42,569 nt of DNA. Origin: Welwitschia mirabilis (taxonomy: Eukaryota > Gnetophyta > Gnetopsida > Welwitschiales). Every line of letters starts with the position of its first letter. Within the stretch, counting starts at the first letter, position 1. This document shows positions 1 through 12,399 of the stretch, one piece after another. The stretch lies in assembly GCA_051453625.1 (NCBI GenBank), contig JBOZIK010000001.1, positions 255,961,857 to 256,004,425 of the forward strand, in the 5' to 3' direction. The notes beneath the pieces were generated by a model. The model had not been told where the DNA came from and did not search any database. It saw nothing but the letters and a program-made list of their open reading frames with translations. Position numbers and translations under genes: made by a program.

Positions 1-74
1 GGGGGGAACTATTTTAAATATGGAAATATTTGTTGTACTACACGTCTAAGGGTCTCTTTACCATATTTGATATT

Positions 75-1250
75 TCTCAAATTTTGGATCACATTCATAT
101 AGTTCTAAGACATGAAATAAATTAACATCAAACTTGCAATAATTCACCGTATATGAAACATTTATTAATGCATCTACCACTTCATTGTTTTTCCCCCACT
201 CTTATAATTGATAAGAAAATTAAGCTCTCATAATTTCTCTACCTACTTGATCTACTTAGCATTTAGTTTATCTTTACCATTTAAATAATGAAAATTCTAA
301 TGATTAGTAGAAGGAATAAGTTCTTTTTGTAATAACTACATGTTTTTAAAGCTTGCACGATAGCATATAACTCTTTTTCATAAGTTGAATACCTTTGCTT
401 TGCTTCACTTAACTTTTGAATAAAGGAAGCATTAGGATTTTCCTCTTAGCTAATAAATCCATGGATAGGATTTTTGTTAGAATCATACTATACGTAAAAT
501 GGTTTATTGAAATCTAAATGGGGAAAAAAAGGTTTTATGGAGATTCTTTTATTATGTTCTTGAAATGTTGCATTTTCTTTATTAGTTCATCTAAAAATCA
601 TAAGTCCTTGAAATGCTATAGTTTACCTCATTATCTAAAACCCCTATTCTTATTTAAAGAAGTTATGATAAGTGCACACATATTATTAAAATCTTTAATG
701 AATCTTTTACAAAACTAGCTAACTTATCAAAACTATAGATCTCTTTCAAAAAATTCAGAGTGGACCAATTTATAAAGTCTTAACCTTAATAGGATTCATT
801 TTAATGCCATACCTAAAAACCACCACTTTAAGGAATATGAGTTTTATTATACAAATATACAGTTGATATGATTCAATAATAATTATTTATCTTGTAATAA
901 CTATAATAGGTTTTATAAGTATGCTACACACTTGAGAAATTTTAGCTATAAATAGGATATCATTGAGAAATACAAGAATGTACCTTTTTAAAAATGTCTT
1001 TAAAATTTGTATAATCAAGCTTATAAAAGACATATGTGTAGTACTTAGAATAAATGACATTAGCAATCATTCATAAAAATAACATAAGGTTTTAAAATGA
1101 TCCTTTCATTCATCTCGTTCTGTAACCTGTAGCTAGTGATGCACTCTGTTTGTGTCTATATTTTTACAATTTATAAATCAAGATTCTTGTTGTACTGGAG
1201 TCTAATGTCGTTATTTCCATATGGATAAATTGAAGTAGAAACTAAATAGT
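75..1250 (-). pseudogene. Ty3/gypsy pol remnant (RT and RNase H), decayed
   Basis: Minus-strand remnant of a Ty3/gypsy polymerase, which copies element RNA into DNA and degrades the RNA template. Around 956-970 the reverse strand reads FLND-I, the RT catalytic box with its first Asp changed to Asn (GAT to AAT). Upstream in the element, at about 1060-1130, are degraded palm-domain residues (GYR..., MKGSF). RNase H is clearer: 324-428 reads without a stop through FIQKLSEAKQRYSTYEKELY, including the Glu of YEKE. Its C-terminal end, GKNNEVVDAL, lies near 160-200. Frameshifts and stops separate these blocks, so nothing functional is made. The style of the RNase H end suggests a chromovirus-type element, but I cannot assign a family. 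No LTR was found for it; it runs off the left edge, where integrase would be expected. Confidence 0.8.
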
Positions 1251-1798
1251 AATGAAAAAAAATTCTTTGACTTGCAAGGATTTAAAACAAACAAAAAATC
1301 GAGAGTGAGATAAGATAAACTTGAATGATAAATTAGGAAAATGAGCTAACTCTAAAGGTCCAACTTCAATCATCCAATAATAAAACCTAAACTTCAATAA
1401 TATACTATAAATTCTTGAAATAAACCTTAGATTGTTAAGTTATTATGGCTCAAAGTGTGATGACATAATGTTATTAATCACATAAGTGTTGGTGAATGCC
1501 TTAGTACTTTAGTCCTTTATAGCCTAATGTAAACATGGAAAGTAGAAATGAAAATGCCCAAGATCCATCAAACAAGTTGACTATAACTAAGAACTAAATT
1601 TAAGAAACTCACTCTATAAATGAAAGTACTTAATAATGTAGTCTCATTAAAGCATGAAAAGTACAATATTAATTGCAACTCAGAATTAAGGATGCATAAT
1701 TACTATTTCGTAAAAAATAGAAATTATATTACATTGAACAAAGAAGGAAAAGATAATTATAGATTCATCAAATCTATCATTGAAGATAGCTTGCTCCT

Positions 1799-1827
1799 AA
1801 AGGGGGAGATTAGATTGACATGTCAAT
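1799..1827 (+). other. Polypurine-tract-like run followed by a perfect 14-bp palindrome
   Basis: AAAGGGGGAGAT at 1799-1810 resembles the polypurine tract that primes plus-strand synthesis just before a 3' LTR in plant LTR elements. The perfect palindrome ATTGACATGTCAAT follows at 1814-1827. If this is a real tract, a plus-strand element would have its 3' LTR starting near 1817 (TGACATG). No matching LTR was seen, so this is tentative. Confidence 0.3.
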
Positions 1828-2146
1828 GATTGACATTCTACTAGCTAAAGATATGTTTTCAAATCAGGTTAGTTGACCCTTTTTATAGGTGAAAATAAAG
1901 TTAGCGTTCCTCAATTTGAGTTTTATAATTTAGGGTTCTACAAATAAAAATTAAACTCATAAGTGAAAATTAATTGCTTTCCTGAGATAACTCCAGAACA
2001 TATCTTTTGAGGTATTCTACTCTAAAGGACTAGCAATGCTAGTGAACTATATAATGGCACTAGTGTTTTTAGTTGAAATGCTTCCAAATTTTGATATGTC
2101 ATCAAGAATGTAAATAATTACCTAAAATTGTCATGAGAAAATGCAT

Positions 2147-2156
2147 NNNNNNNNNN
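2147..2156. other. Assembly gap, 10 N
   Basis: Ten ambiguous bases in unassigned DNA, with no duplicate copy in the window to compare against. Confidence 0.95.
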
Positions 2157-2937
2157 TGATAAAAACTAATTTAATGTCTTTGCCTAAGATAAATAGGTTG
2201 AATATACTTAGTTTGAATGTTAATTTTTACATGTTATCAGACTCTCTTAAGATCCAACTTATTGAAAACGTATAAACTTATTAAATTATCTAGCATATTA
2301 TTCATTTTAGGTATTGAAAACCTATACCTTATCGTGATCTTATTTATAGCCCTTACATTAATACATACATTAATTTTTTACTATACTTTTTTAAAGCAAA
2401 GATTATTGGAAATGAACATTGGGAAAGACTTACTCTTATCAGATCCTTGTCTATTAATTTTATACTTGTTTGTTTGTTTCTTTTCTTTCATAGAAACACA
2501 TCTAAGGTGATGCCTCATTTGGAAGAGATGCACCTAGGACTAAATCAATTTACTGGATAATGCTCCTCATTAGTACCAACCTTACAGATAAGTCATTAAT
2601 GAAAAAAAGATAAAAAAATTGAACAAGTATTCTACCTTCTATGACTTTATTTTATAGAATATTCTATGGTAACTATCAATAACACTACCATTTTATAATT
2701 ACCTTGATGTATTTTTGCCATTATTTCCTTCCCCTATTGTAGAAAAATCCTACTTTTCTTTCCTAATTATTTTGTTCCTCTGACAACAATTTAAAGATCT
2801 TTCCATTTGCATATATGATAATGTAAGCATTTTTCTTGCCTTCATGCATATAGTTAGTATCAAACTACTAAGTCCTACCAAGTAATAAATGAAATGCATA
2901 TGTAGGAATAACATTATCCTTAATTTTATCACAAAAA

Positions 2938-5900
2938 TTACCAATCTTAAAATTAATAAGACATTATTTTGATAATAGTGATATGACATTCATTATACAA
3001 CTATGATATATGATAAAAATTTAGATAAGGAGTAAATTATAAAGGAAATTTATCTAGTATATCCCTAGAAATCAAGTTATATATGCAATTACGATCAATA
3101 ATTATTAGCACAACTAGGGGTATGGACTACTTGAAAGAGTTTAATCATAGATAACCACTAGATTCATAGTCAGAGTGATGTGGTTATCTATGTATACAAA
3201 ATAAGAAAAACATTACATATTTTTCACACCAAATAACTCAACAACGTCTACGTTCATAATTAAGAGTGATAACCTTATGAAGGATCACCTATTTTAATCA
3301 CTTATAATGTTATTATTAACTAATAACTCATATTTGCTAACGTTCCCCCATTCTAGGATTATGATTGTGAAAACAAGCCATGGTAAGAAACTCGTAAACT
3401 TGTACTATTATGGGTAATTCAATTATGCTATGATGTCGGTTATTAATTTACATTTTCCATAAGGACACATAGAGAATCTAACACATTATTTAGCAACATT
3501 TGAGTTGGTTAAATAATGGTACCTAAGTGTGTAATATATAAGTTAACTTTAGTTTTCATTTCATATTAGGAACATTCTCAAGAGATACATTATCACTTCA
3601 ACCTCTGCTATACTACTATGACCAAGATGAATATATATAGAATGTTATATAGTATATTACTTATTATGGAATCTTATATTTGTGATGATAATAATAATAT
3701 ACTGCTTAGATAGTATTTCAAAAATACAAAATTCCAAAACATCAATTATTATTGCCTTTAACATAGAAACTTTTGAATACTTTATCACATGCTTTTGACA
3801 ATCATAGTACAACTCCAACACACCTTATAAGGGAAAATATGGATATCATATGTCTTTCATAATAAAATGATGATATGAATAAATGACACACATTTCATCT
3901 TATAAGTATAGCTTAAAAAGAACACCAGTACAGACTTACATTTATAGGTTATGTATCATTAAATCATGCTTTTAACTTCTTAAAGTTATTAAACTTATCA
4001 TTTCACAATTTATAGCCTTGCTTCCATTACTTATTAACTTTTGAAGATTACCTTTCATAGTACCAAATTAAGTTTATTAAATTACAAAAAACATGAACAA
4101 AAGTTCTCTAGCTAATATAACATGAAATATGTTTCCACAAAACATTGATTTAAATTATAAAATATTTAAATAAACATTCTATATTATACAATTTTATGTA
4201 TAATATAGCCTTTTTAGTTAATGGTAGTTATAAAAAAATATAGTGTGCTTACAAAATTAAGGATTACATGGATCCTTACTAAGATAATCGAAATAAAGAG
4301 TATTATAAAAGGAAATTTATTCTTTTATATTTAAAGGTGAACAATAGCTTCTTCTTTATATTCTTCATTCTTAGTGAGATCTTGCTATAGGTTCCATAGC
4401 ATGTATTATAAGTTAAGAAGTTATGGCCAATTCTCAATTGACATCAACATTGTAGCCTAATTAAGTTTGACTTTCTCTTCCGTTAATTACTAAGATATTT
4501 GCTGCAACTTAAAAATTATATTATTTTATTCTAAAATCTTATCATTTTTATTTGCAAGTTCATTTTTTCCCTCTTCTATTAATTGTTTTAGTTTTATATT
4601 TTCTTGCTAGATATTTATAACCTCTTTTACCTTAAGATTATAATTTGTTGCTTCACTTCATAGTTATGGGATTTAGGTATTTTATCCTTACATTTAGCAA
4701 TCTTGGTGATAAAGAAGGACAAAACTACATGCTGGGCTTCTTCTTTCTTCTTCTTAAGTGCTTCAGCTAAGGATTTGGACATGGCTCTCAACTCATTTAT
4801 ATGTTTCCTTTATTTTCTTACGTACATGAATAACAAAATGGATTTAGTCTAACTTTCTAATAAGAAGCTATGTTTTACATTATTGAATATGTAATAATAA
4901 GGTATGGAATGAAGCCACTTATTCTTGCATTCATCTATGGTAAGAGCTTTTGTTCGATTTAAGTAATGGCCTTTCTTAGTAATTCTATCTAATTATATCT
5001 AAAATAAATTAATTATGTAGATGGAAGATAGAGTGTTTTAATAAAATATTTGTTTGTGGCTAAGTGTAAATAAGCCTTATAAATGATGCTGTTGGCAAAT
5101 TCCTACAACTATTTGCCAACTTCTACTATAATAGATGGAATGAATTAGATCTAACAACTCTGGTTCTCACCTAGATAGATCTTTTAAACATGGAACTTTT
5201 TCTTTTGTTACACTTTTTTGATCTTATTCTATCCCATGAGACTCAGGTTACTATCCTTTATGTGAATATCCTTTAATGGGAATTGATATCTCAACTTACT
5301 AAGAAGTAGGTGGCTCAACTGTATAGAACTAAATCCATTGTTTAATAGGGTGCTAACTCTATGTTGTTTAGGCTATAAATTATAGGTCATGGAGTGTATT
5401 CTAAAGTTTTCTAAATAGAAGAATGGGATCTATCATGTTGTCCTAAAGTTACTTGTGAGGCCAAAAGCTCATCTAACATTTTCTAGAAGTCTTTTAGTCT
5501 TAAGAACCTACCTCCTCTATTTTGGAGTTATTTTATGTTGTCAAACCACCACAGCCATTGAAATTATATCATAGTAGAAGTATCCCCTAGTTCTTTTAAT
5601 ATATCCTTACATCTAAATCATCTTAGTATTATTACATATGTTCATTACAATAATTTTAAATGAAAAAGTATTCTTTCTTATTTGGGGGCTATTTAATAGG
5701 TACCATAACTTGGACCATAACATCATTTCTTATTCTTACTAAGGACAATTATCTAGTTGATAACTACTAATGTTATTATGTAATGATTTTTTCATAAACA
5801 TATTAAAATATTTAATTTTATTAGTATGTTGTGTTCATCTAAAGGGAATATTCTTTATAAAATGTCATTATTTTCATCTTAGTGTGAAGTAACATGGAAT

Positions 5901-6480
5901 TGAAATCACACATCATATAACTACTAAGATTAATATCCAGTGGAAAATTTTCATACCTCCCTTAGAGGTGCATCATGATTGTTTCATCCTTGTATGTCCC
6001 TCATGTGATTCTCATAATTATTTTATCTATTCTTTTGGTTGGGAAAAAATAGTAATTGTATAATTCAAGAATCTTTAAATATTATATTTATCATGCATCC
6101 TAAAAAGCCGGAGAAAAATTACATTTATCTATTACAAACAAATAACTTGGAATAGAGAATAATTTATTTTTATTCTAAAGTAGATGAATCTAGAATAGAC
6201 AGGCTTGGAATAGATGAAGTCTCTCTAATAATTTTAGTAACATCTTTGAAGGTGGACGTATCAGACATCATGCCACACAAATCAGAAAAAGGATGCTTAA
6301 AAAATTATAAATAACTGAAAAAACAACTTATCACAAAAATATGTAGACCACTTTATAATTTCAAATTATGTGAAAGTAACTTTGATCATTAGATAACTAC
6401 CAATATATAATCCCTTATTTACTAATTCTCATGTAATGTACTAATTTTGTATTACATGCATCCTATTCATGGAAGAGCCT
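2938..6480. repeat. Repeat block E, copy 1
   Basis: About 3.5 kb that is closely matched by 30418-33728. Shared landmarks are 3040-3560 with 30510-31000, 4260-4610 with 31720-32080, and 5321-5950 with 32119-32751. Similarity begins abruptly at about 2938/30418 and runs without a break into R at 6480/33728. No gag or pol motif was found. Either E is host DNA beside an Athila-like element that was duplicated with it, or it is the interior of a non-autonomous element that shares the same LTR. A 709-bp piece (4612-5320) is missing from copy 2. Confidence 0.75.
4627..4782 (-). pseudogene. Short Lys/Glu-rich coiled-coil-like reading frame
   Basis: A 51-codon minus-strand frame starts MSKSLAEALKKKKEEAQHVV and ends ...KQQIIILR. 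The first half is a charged, heptad-like stretch suggesting a short coiled coil. The frame stays open upstream of this Met for several more codons (KHINELRA). It lies inside the 709-bp piece that is absent from copy 2 of block E, so conservation cannot be tested here. I recognise no family. It could be a relic of an accessory retroelement frame or chance coding in A-rich DNA. Confidence 0.25.
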
Positions 6481-9382
6481 TATTAATTTTGATGATTAAT
6501 GAATGAAGGAAATTTTCAATTTTTAAAATGAGGAGATAATGCTCTAAGCCTTTACAAAACTAATTGTATACTTAAGATAATAAGTCAACTTAGAAAAAGA
6601 AAAGTCAAGTATAAAGACTTTAAATTAAAGCATAAAAAAATTTCCTAGGTTAAATTGCATATATAATGAAAGAACATGAGTATCAAACTAATAGACACTT
6701 GATATGGATTCATACAAAAATACTAATATTATCTTTATCAAACTATCACTTTATATGATTAGATAACTATTCCTCTTAAGTAACATACAAGTAATTAAAA
6801 CACATAAGTATCAAGAAGAATTACATGTATAAAAGCATAATTTCACAAGATGTAAAAAGAGAAATGAAATAAAATAGAAAAAATAATTTTTTATAAACAT
6901 TTCCTATGATTCTAAAGATAATTTTTAACTCAAATAAATAAGTAAGATGATTCAAGCAGTCAAATCTATTAGTGTCATTTTTATGAAAACAGTAATTTTC
7001 TTTAAACGTTCATTACATGAAATCATATAATATGAATGCACATGAGTAATTCAAACATCTCATTCCATTCTATACAAAATATACAAAACCTAGAATCAAA
7101 ATTAGTTAGAAAATAATATTTTTGATATCGAAATAACAAACCATTTTACTTAAGTAATATTTTCACTAGATTTTAGTACATTTGACTTGAAAGGTAGCTT
7201 TTGACGTATCATGAGATTTTTAAATCAATAAATAATTTATAAAAACTAGAATATGAATGTTTATTAAGTCAAAGTAATACATAGTAAGTCATTTTAACTG
7301 AAAGAAAGAGAGAAAATGAGGAAGAGAGAGAAATAAGAGAGGAAATTTAAAAAGTTAAACTCAGAAATTCTTAAACCTTCAAAATACTCATAATATGTTA
7401 TAAAATAAGTTTTTGAAACTAAACATTCATGATCAAATAGAATCAATTGAACCAATAGAAACAAATCATCTAAACAAAATATATAAAAATTACATTCAAC
7501 CTTACTTTTACTATGAATATTAATTAAATAAGAAAAATTGAGAAAAGATGGATTGCATATTATAAAATTACCGAAAAACTTCTTCACCATGAGATCTTAA
7601 CATTTTAAAAACACATCAATAATCCTAGATAAATTAAGTATGTAGAAATAAGAAAATTAAGATTTTAAAAACACATCAATAAGAAAACTACAACTTTGCC
7701 TCTAAATGGCCGAAAAAGGGGTTTTAGAGGCCAAACTTGGTTCTAACTTATTGAGGATGCAAGTTTCTCATAAGAGAAAGTTACTAAAATAATTACAAAA
7801 CCATAAGAGTCGGAAAAAAAAAAAGATTTATGGGTAAAACAAACACTAAAATTAACTAATTTACTTCAATTTTGAGAAGGGAAGAAAGAAGACAAAAGAA
7901 TCAATGAAAAAATGTATAATTTTAATTTTAGAAATAAGTAGATAACATATTTGTAGATAAAAATATTACTTTCTAAAAGTAAAAAATAGAAATTCATCAT
8001 CATTTGCTTGGGGGAGGGGAGAGGTGGAATCATGAGAAAATGTAATAGTAGAAATGAGAAGAATGGAAAAAAGAAGAGAGAAAAAAAGTAAAACACATGA
8101 TTTTTTCAACATAAAGTGATCAACCATGTAATAATATAGTATTTATGATAGTTATTAAATGCATAACAATTTAACTAGTACTAAATATGCAACATGCTAT
8201 AAGAAATATAATAGAATTAAAAGAAAAACATGATAAAAATGCATAAATTAACTAAAAAAAAAGCACAGAAAAATAAGAAAAAAGGACACTTATTGATTTT
8301 AAATGAAATAATATCCCTTTTTATTAGTTTTTAATTTAAATTCTTACAAGATTTGATGCCTACTCCTACTCCTGTACTACCTATATATGTACACATCACC
8401 ACCCCTATAATGCCCTATGGACAAATAAAAATGGAAGAAAAGGTGATGGAAAATGGAATGTGAGAGGATGTAAAAGGCTGAAAATAGATGTCTTTAATAG
8501 AAAAAGATGAGAATAAATGATGTAGAAGGCTTATCAAGATAATTTATAGAGAAGATAAACTTGGAAGTGAATAAATAAGAGAGAAATGTGATAGAAAATA
8601 TCCTTGTAATGATCAAGAATGGATTGAATTTAATCTCCTTTCAATGCTTGATAATGGATTTAATTTTAATCAAGAGCATAAAATAACATAAAAGTGATAT
8701 AATAATATTATCATATGATTTTGGGCATTAGAAGAATCTTCATAGGTGTACCTAGGTTAGTTACAATTCAAGGAGTTGCCCTAACCATCAAAATTTTACA
8801 TGCAATTCATTCTTGGCTAGGTAAAAATGTCTTATGACACTGCACTACAATACTACAAATAGTTTAAAAAATAACTACCTAAATTTCTATTAATTAAATT
8901 AACTCAATTTCATCTCTTGTGGCTAATATTACATGAAAAAATTAATTTTAACTCAATAATAACTTAAATGAATAAATTATGACCTTTAAAATGTAAACTT
9001 CCAAGGCACTGACATTATGAAAGACTTTGATATCATACAATGTTTTGCATTTAATGTCAAAAAGAGTTAGAATCCTCATATCAACAAGTGGATAAGGTAT
9101 GATGATGAAAAGGGGTCTATAAATCATCTTGTAGAGCTTATAGGCTGAAGTAGTCTTCTATGCTCCACATTTTCACCCTCGATATTGACCTCTTGATAAT
9201 GATCATTACAAATAGCCTCAAACTAGATTATAATGTATTATTTTGAGTTCATTCAGTATTTGAGATTCTTATCAATTGAAATGTACAAAATTACCTCTAA
9301 ATGTAGTATTATAGTTTAAAAAGTAATGTAAAAGTATGATTTTTAATGCTTTATTTCATAAAAAATTTCAAGCTTCATCACA
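6481..9382 (-). repeat. Inferred LTR of Athila-like element, copy R-A
   Basis: This block recurs at 25052-27894 and 33729-36630. The left edge is set where copy R-B leaves gag-leader sequence while R-A and R-C leave block E. Near that edge the strings are TATTAATTTT, TGTTAATTTT and CATTAATATA. The right edge is an inference: all three copies share CTTCATCACA followed by a pyrimidine run, which on the minus strand is a purine tract followed by TGTGATGAAG, a plausible LTR start. On that model R-A and R-C are both 2902 bp. No coding sequence is seen. Purine-rich tracts near 7300-7365 and 7875-8095 are shared by all copies and generate meaningless Phe/Leu frames. Confidence 0.5.
7695..7735. repeat. 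Inverted repeat (hairpin) inside LTR R-A
   Basis: Arms TTTGCCTCTAAA and TTTAGAGGCCAAA pair with one bulged base around a G/A-rich loop. R-C keeps the structure with one mismatch (about 34974-35014). R-B (about 26292-26333) is weaker, with no clear compensatory change. Confidence 0.4.
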
Positions 9383-9391
9383 CCCCTTACC
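9383..9391 (-). other. Candidate polypurine tract of the Athila-like element
   Basis: The minus strand reads GGTAAGGGG directly before TGTGATGAAG. The equivalent sites in the other copies are TTGAGGAG (about 27895-27902) and GTAAGGGA (about 36631-36638). Position between pol end and inferred LTR is right for a priming tract, but the assignment rests on pattern only. Confidence 0.4.
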
Positions 9392-10214
9392 TGGTGTCCT
9401 TGTACATTTCATGTAGGTGATAATGATTAGAAGACAAAGGCTATTAAAAATTAGGACATTTATCCGTAAGATATCATATTAGATATATTGTCAAAATATC
9501 TAATGATATTCATCATTTACATAATGATAAGGAATTACATCACTAACCGAGCCTTACAAACTAATGATCAAGATATCTGTAGCTGAAGTGAATGGTTATG
9601 TATCTAAATGCTAATCTTGTAATTAAAATAAGACAATAATATTGGTAATCATAAAAGCATATTAATATATAGATCATAGGAGATAGTAAGTAAAATGAAG
9701 AGATATCAGACAATTCAACATTTTATTTATTAATCTGCAAAGTAAAGTAAAAGTTTTATTAAGTTTAAATCATTTAAAAAAAAGGATAAAATGAAACACA
9801 TCCAAAATATCATATGATAATATAGTTTTACATAGGATACTAAAGTGTTTAGATTTCATACATGAAAAACATATATTATCATACAAAAAATGATTAATCA
9901 TTAAGTACATATAATTCACTAATAAAGATAGAACTAAATCATAAAAAAGATTTTACTCTAGTATAAACATCAAAAAGATAAGAAGCCTTACAACTTGAAT
10001 AAAAATTAAGATTTTACAGTGAAAAATACATATCTTAATTGTAATTTATTTTGAAGGAAAAAAAGAAAACTTAAGAATAAGAATGAAAAGATTTTTTTAA
10101 TTTTTAATATTTATGATTTTTAAAAAACAAATAGGAGTATGTCCTTCCTAAAGCTCATAGTTCTCTTACATGCGACTATGTGAGGCTTATAGCTCTTATT
10201 TCATTATTCAAAAA
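9392..10214 (-). other. Region between pol end and 3' LTR of D1, non-coding
   Basis: About 0.8 kb with homologues at 27903-28919 and 36639-37490. No envelope-like or other frame was recognised. It is cut at 10214 by the chromovirus and resumes at 19420. Confidence 0.55.
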
Positions 10215-10629
10215 TGTAATATTTTATTTTACTAATTTTGAATTACTTTACATAAAAAGAACATATAAAATAATATGCCAAGATCAATAGGAACAATAAG
10301 AAATAATTTGAAAAGAATGTATCTTTTATTATTGATAGTAGCAAATTACATTTCTCATCATTAGCTAATAGCCTTGGACTAGTTATCAAAGATAAAAACA
10401 TGGACTATGACCTGAATTCCCCTCCTGGGACCCTTGAGGATTAGCCAAAGTTGTCATCAGTTACATCCATCAAGTCTATCCACCTCCACCTAATGCCATA
10501 GGCTTATAATGCATAATAAAGAAATACATCTTTTTATACTTGGATCACACCCATTCATATCTCAATTAATTATGCTTATTTAGTGATTAACACACATTAT
10601 TACATAATTAATAAATGTGGAACATTACA
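10215..10629 (-). repeat. Chromovirus 3' LTR
   Basis: 415 bp, starting TGTAATAT and ending ATTACA on the plus strand (TG...CA). It aligns without gaps to 19005-19419. Confidence 0.92.
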
Positions 10630-10641
10630 TTCACTCCCCTT
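10630..10641 (-). other. Chromovirus polypurine tract
   Basis: The minus strand reads AAGGGGAGTGAA immediately before the 3' LTR, the expected sequence type and position for the plus-strand primer. Confidence 0.85.
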
Positions 10642-10744
10642 AGAAATCATGATCATCCTCGAGTACGGTCTATCCTCTTATCACATCATTTATGAAGCCA
10701 TGCTCTCTGAATTATTTTCTATATGGTCTACAAAACATCATTCA

Positions 10745-12130
10745 TTAATAGATACATTGAGAATGTAAAATAAAATGGTATATTAGGCTTTATTAAAAAG
10801 TTTGGGAAAAGTTTCCTGCATGTAATCCTTGTTTTCCTGTGTTTGTTAGTTATAATAGGTCCACCAGATGAGTACTTCATTTATACTTTTATTTATTAAC
10901 TGCCTAAATCTAGTATTAAGGACCCTTTTTGGTTGAACAACAAAACTCAGGTTGGCTTTGAGCATAATATGTTGCTAATTAAAGGTATAGCCTTGGTGTC
11001 TATCTTCATGGTATGGCTTCATTATAGTCACATGAAAAACTAGATGTATTTAGGACATCTATGAAGGGAGTTCTAGTTTATATGCTAGATTCGCTATTCT
11101 TTTGATGATCTTGAATAGACCGCATAACTGTGGTGCTAACTTGCTGTACTTCCCCATCTTTAAGGAGTTCCTTTCTGGCTTGATTCTTAGCAATACCTAT
11201 TCATTGACTTGAAATTTATGGGTCATATATTTCTGAGCATAATACTTCTGGTATCGATCTATGTCACTTGTATTTGTCTCTTTATTTTATTAATTATATC
11301 TTTCATCATCTTTAATTCTATACCATCTTTTCTAATCTCTATGAAGGATTCAACCATGTAACAGGGATAAAATAATTCCTTCCATATATTACTTTGAATG
11401 GTAAAAATTAAATGGAAGTTTGGAATGTCTGGCTATAAGTAAACTCTACCGGATGTAGATACTTCTCCCATTGTTTGGGGCTTCCTGCCACATAACACAT
11501 TAGAGTATTTTCTAGTATATGATTCACTCTTTTGGCTTAACCATTTGCTTCTAGATGGTATGCAGTGATAAAGTTGAGTTTGATGCCTAAATGATGGAAG
11601 AAACTTTGTCAGAAATCAGACAAGAACTTTAGATCTCGATTAGATATTATGACTTGTGGTGTAGCATGTAAATTGAAAACTTCCTTTACAAATCGGAGAG
11701 CTAATTATTTGGCTGTATTAGAGCTTCAAACTATAATGAAATGAGATATCTCAATCAACCTATCTATACAAACAAAAATTGCATCATGTTGTCAGTTAGT
11801 GAGGGGTAATCCAGTGATAAAATCCATGGATGTTTCCTCCCATTTCCACTATGATATTTCTAATGGTTGAAGGAGACCAGTGGATCTTCTTCATCTATTG
11901 GCATATAGGGCAATTGTGGATTTATTACTTCAGGTTTTCTTTCATTTTGGGTTAAAAGTATTATTTTCTCAAGGGGTGGTAATTTTTGACAAATTCAGAA
12001 TGTCCTACATATGAAACTTCATGTAGTTTAGATATTAGCTTCCTTCTCCATGGACCTTGTGAAATGCATAGACATCATCCTTTCAAAAGGTATCCATCCC
12101 ACAAGAGCATGTATGTATCTACTTTTCTTC
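10745..12130 (-). pseudogene. Chromovirus integrase with chromodomain-like tail, inactive
   Basis: Integrase inserts the cDNA into the host genome. CPICQ, the zinc-domain CxxC, is near 11900. The core begins around 11880 with GLLQPLEIS and SMDFITGLP, and the first catalytic Asp (11822-11824) is intact. The second is changed: the strand reads SNRD with Asn at 11639-11641. The catalytic Glu position reads Lys (AKRVN, Lys at 11531-11533), beside a stop. Further on are FHHLGIKLNFITAYH (about 11560-11610), QWEKYLHPVEF (about 11445-11480) and LAYKLELP/IHLVFHV (about 11030-11080). The C-terminal end at about 10780-10890, with EVLIWWTYYN and METFP-like residues, resembles a degraded chromodomain, which in chromoviruses steers integration to marked chromatin. 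Several stops and frameshifts are present. Two of three catalytic residues are lost. Confidence 0.88.
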
Positions 12131-12399
12131 CTAATTGGAATTATTGACATATGTCCTTGAAATATAGATTATCGGTTAAGGATGTTTTGAGTAAGGAAGA
12201 TAGATCAGATGTAATAGTGGTGGCTAATATGCCCTACATTCTGCTCAAAGTATCTGATACTTTGTTATTTTTTCAAGGGGTATACTATAATTTGAAGTTG
12301 TATTTTATAAGCAACTTGCTCCATCTTTTTTATCAAATATTCAGAAGGGGTTTTTTTTGAAAGTACTCTAAGCTTTTATGATCTATTTTGAGAAGGAAT

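Larger units (their letters stand above)
1251..2937. other. Unassigned AT-rich intergenic DNA
   Basis: No recognised gene. A 69-codon plus-strand frame at 1620-1829 (Lys/Asn-rich, ending LLLKGEIRLTCQ) may be the tail of a retroelement coding region because it runs into a polypurine-like tract, but no domain is recognisable. Positions 2217-2510 hold a 97-codon plus-strand frame of almost pure Leu/Ile/Phe/Tyr, which is what T-rich DNA gives by chance. Positions 2750-2989 (minus) hold another short frame without motifs. This stretch has no second copy in the window. Confidence 0.5.

Noticed and set aside
2217-2510. 97-codon hydrophobic plus-strand frame resembling a membrane protein
   Set aside because: Composition is what T-rich DNA gives by chance; there is no convincing start context and no duplicate or motif.
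7294-8096. Two minus-strand frames of 98 and 76 codons, rich in Phe, Leu and Ser
   Set aside because: They are translations of purine-rich tracts inside the LTR; the equivalents in R-B and R-C are not conserved as frames.
9383-10214. An envelope-like gene downstream of Athila-like pol
   Set aside because: No frame, signal peptide or transmembrane pattern shared by the three copies was found.
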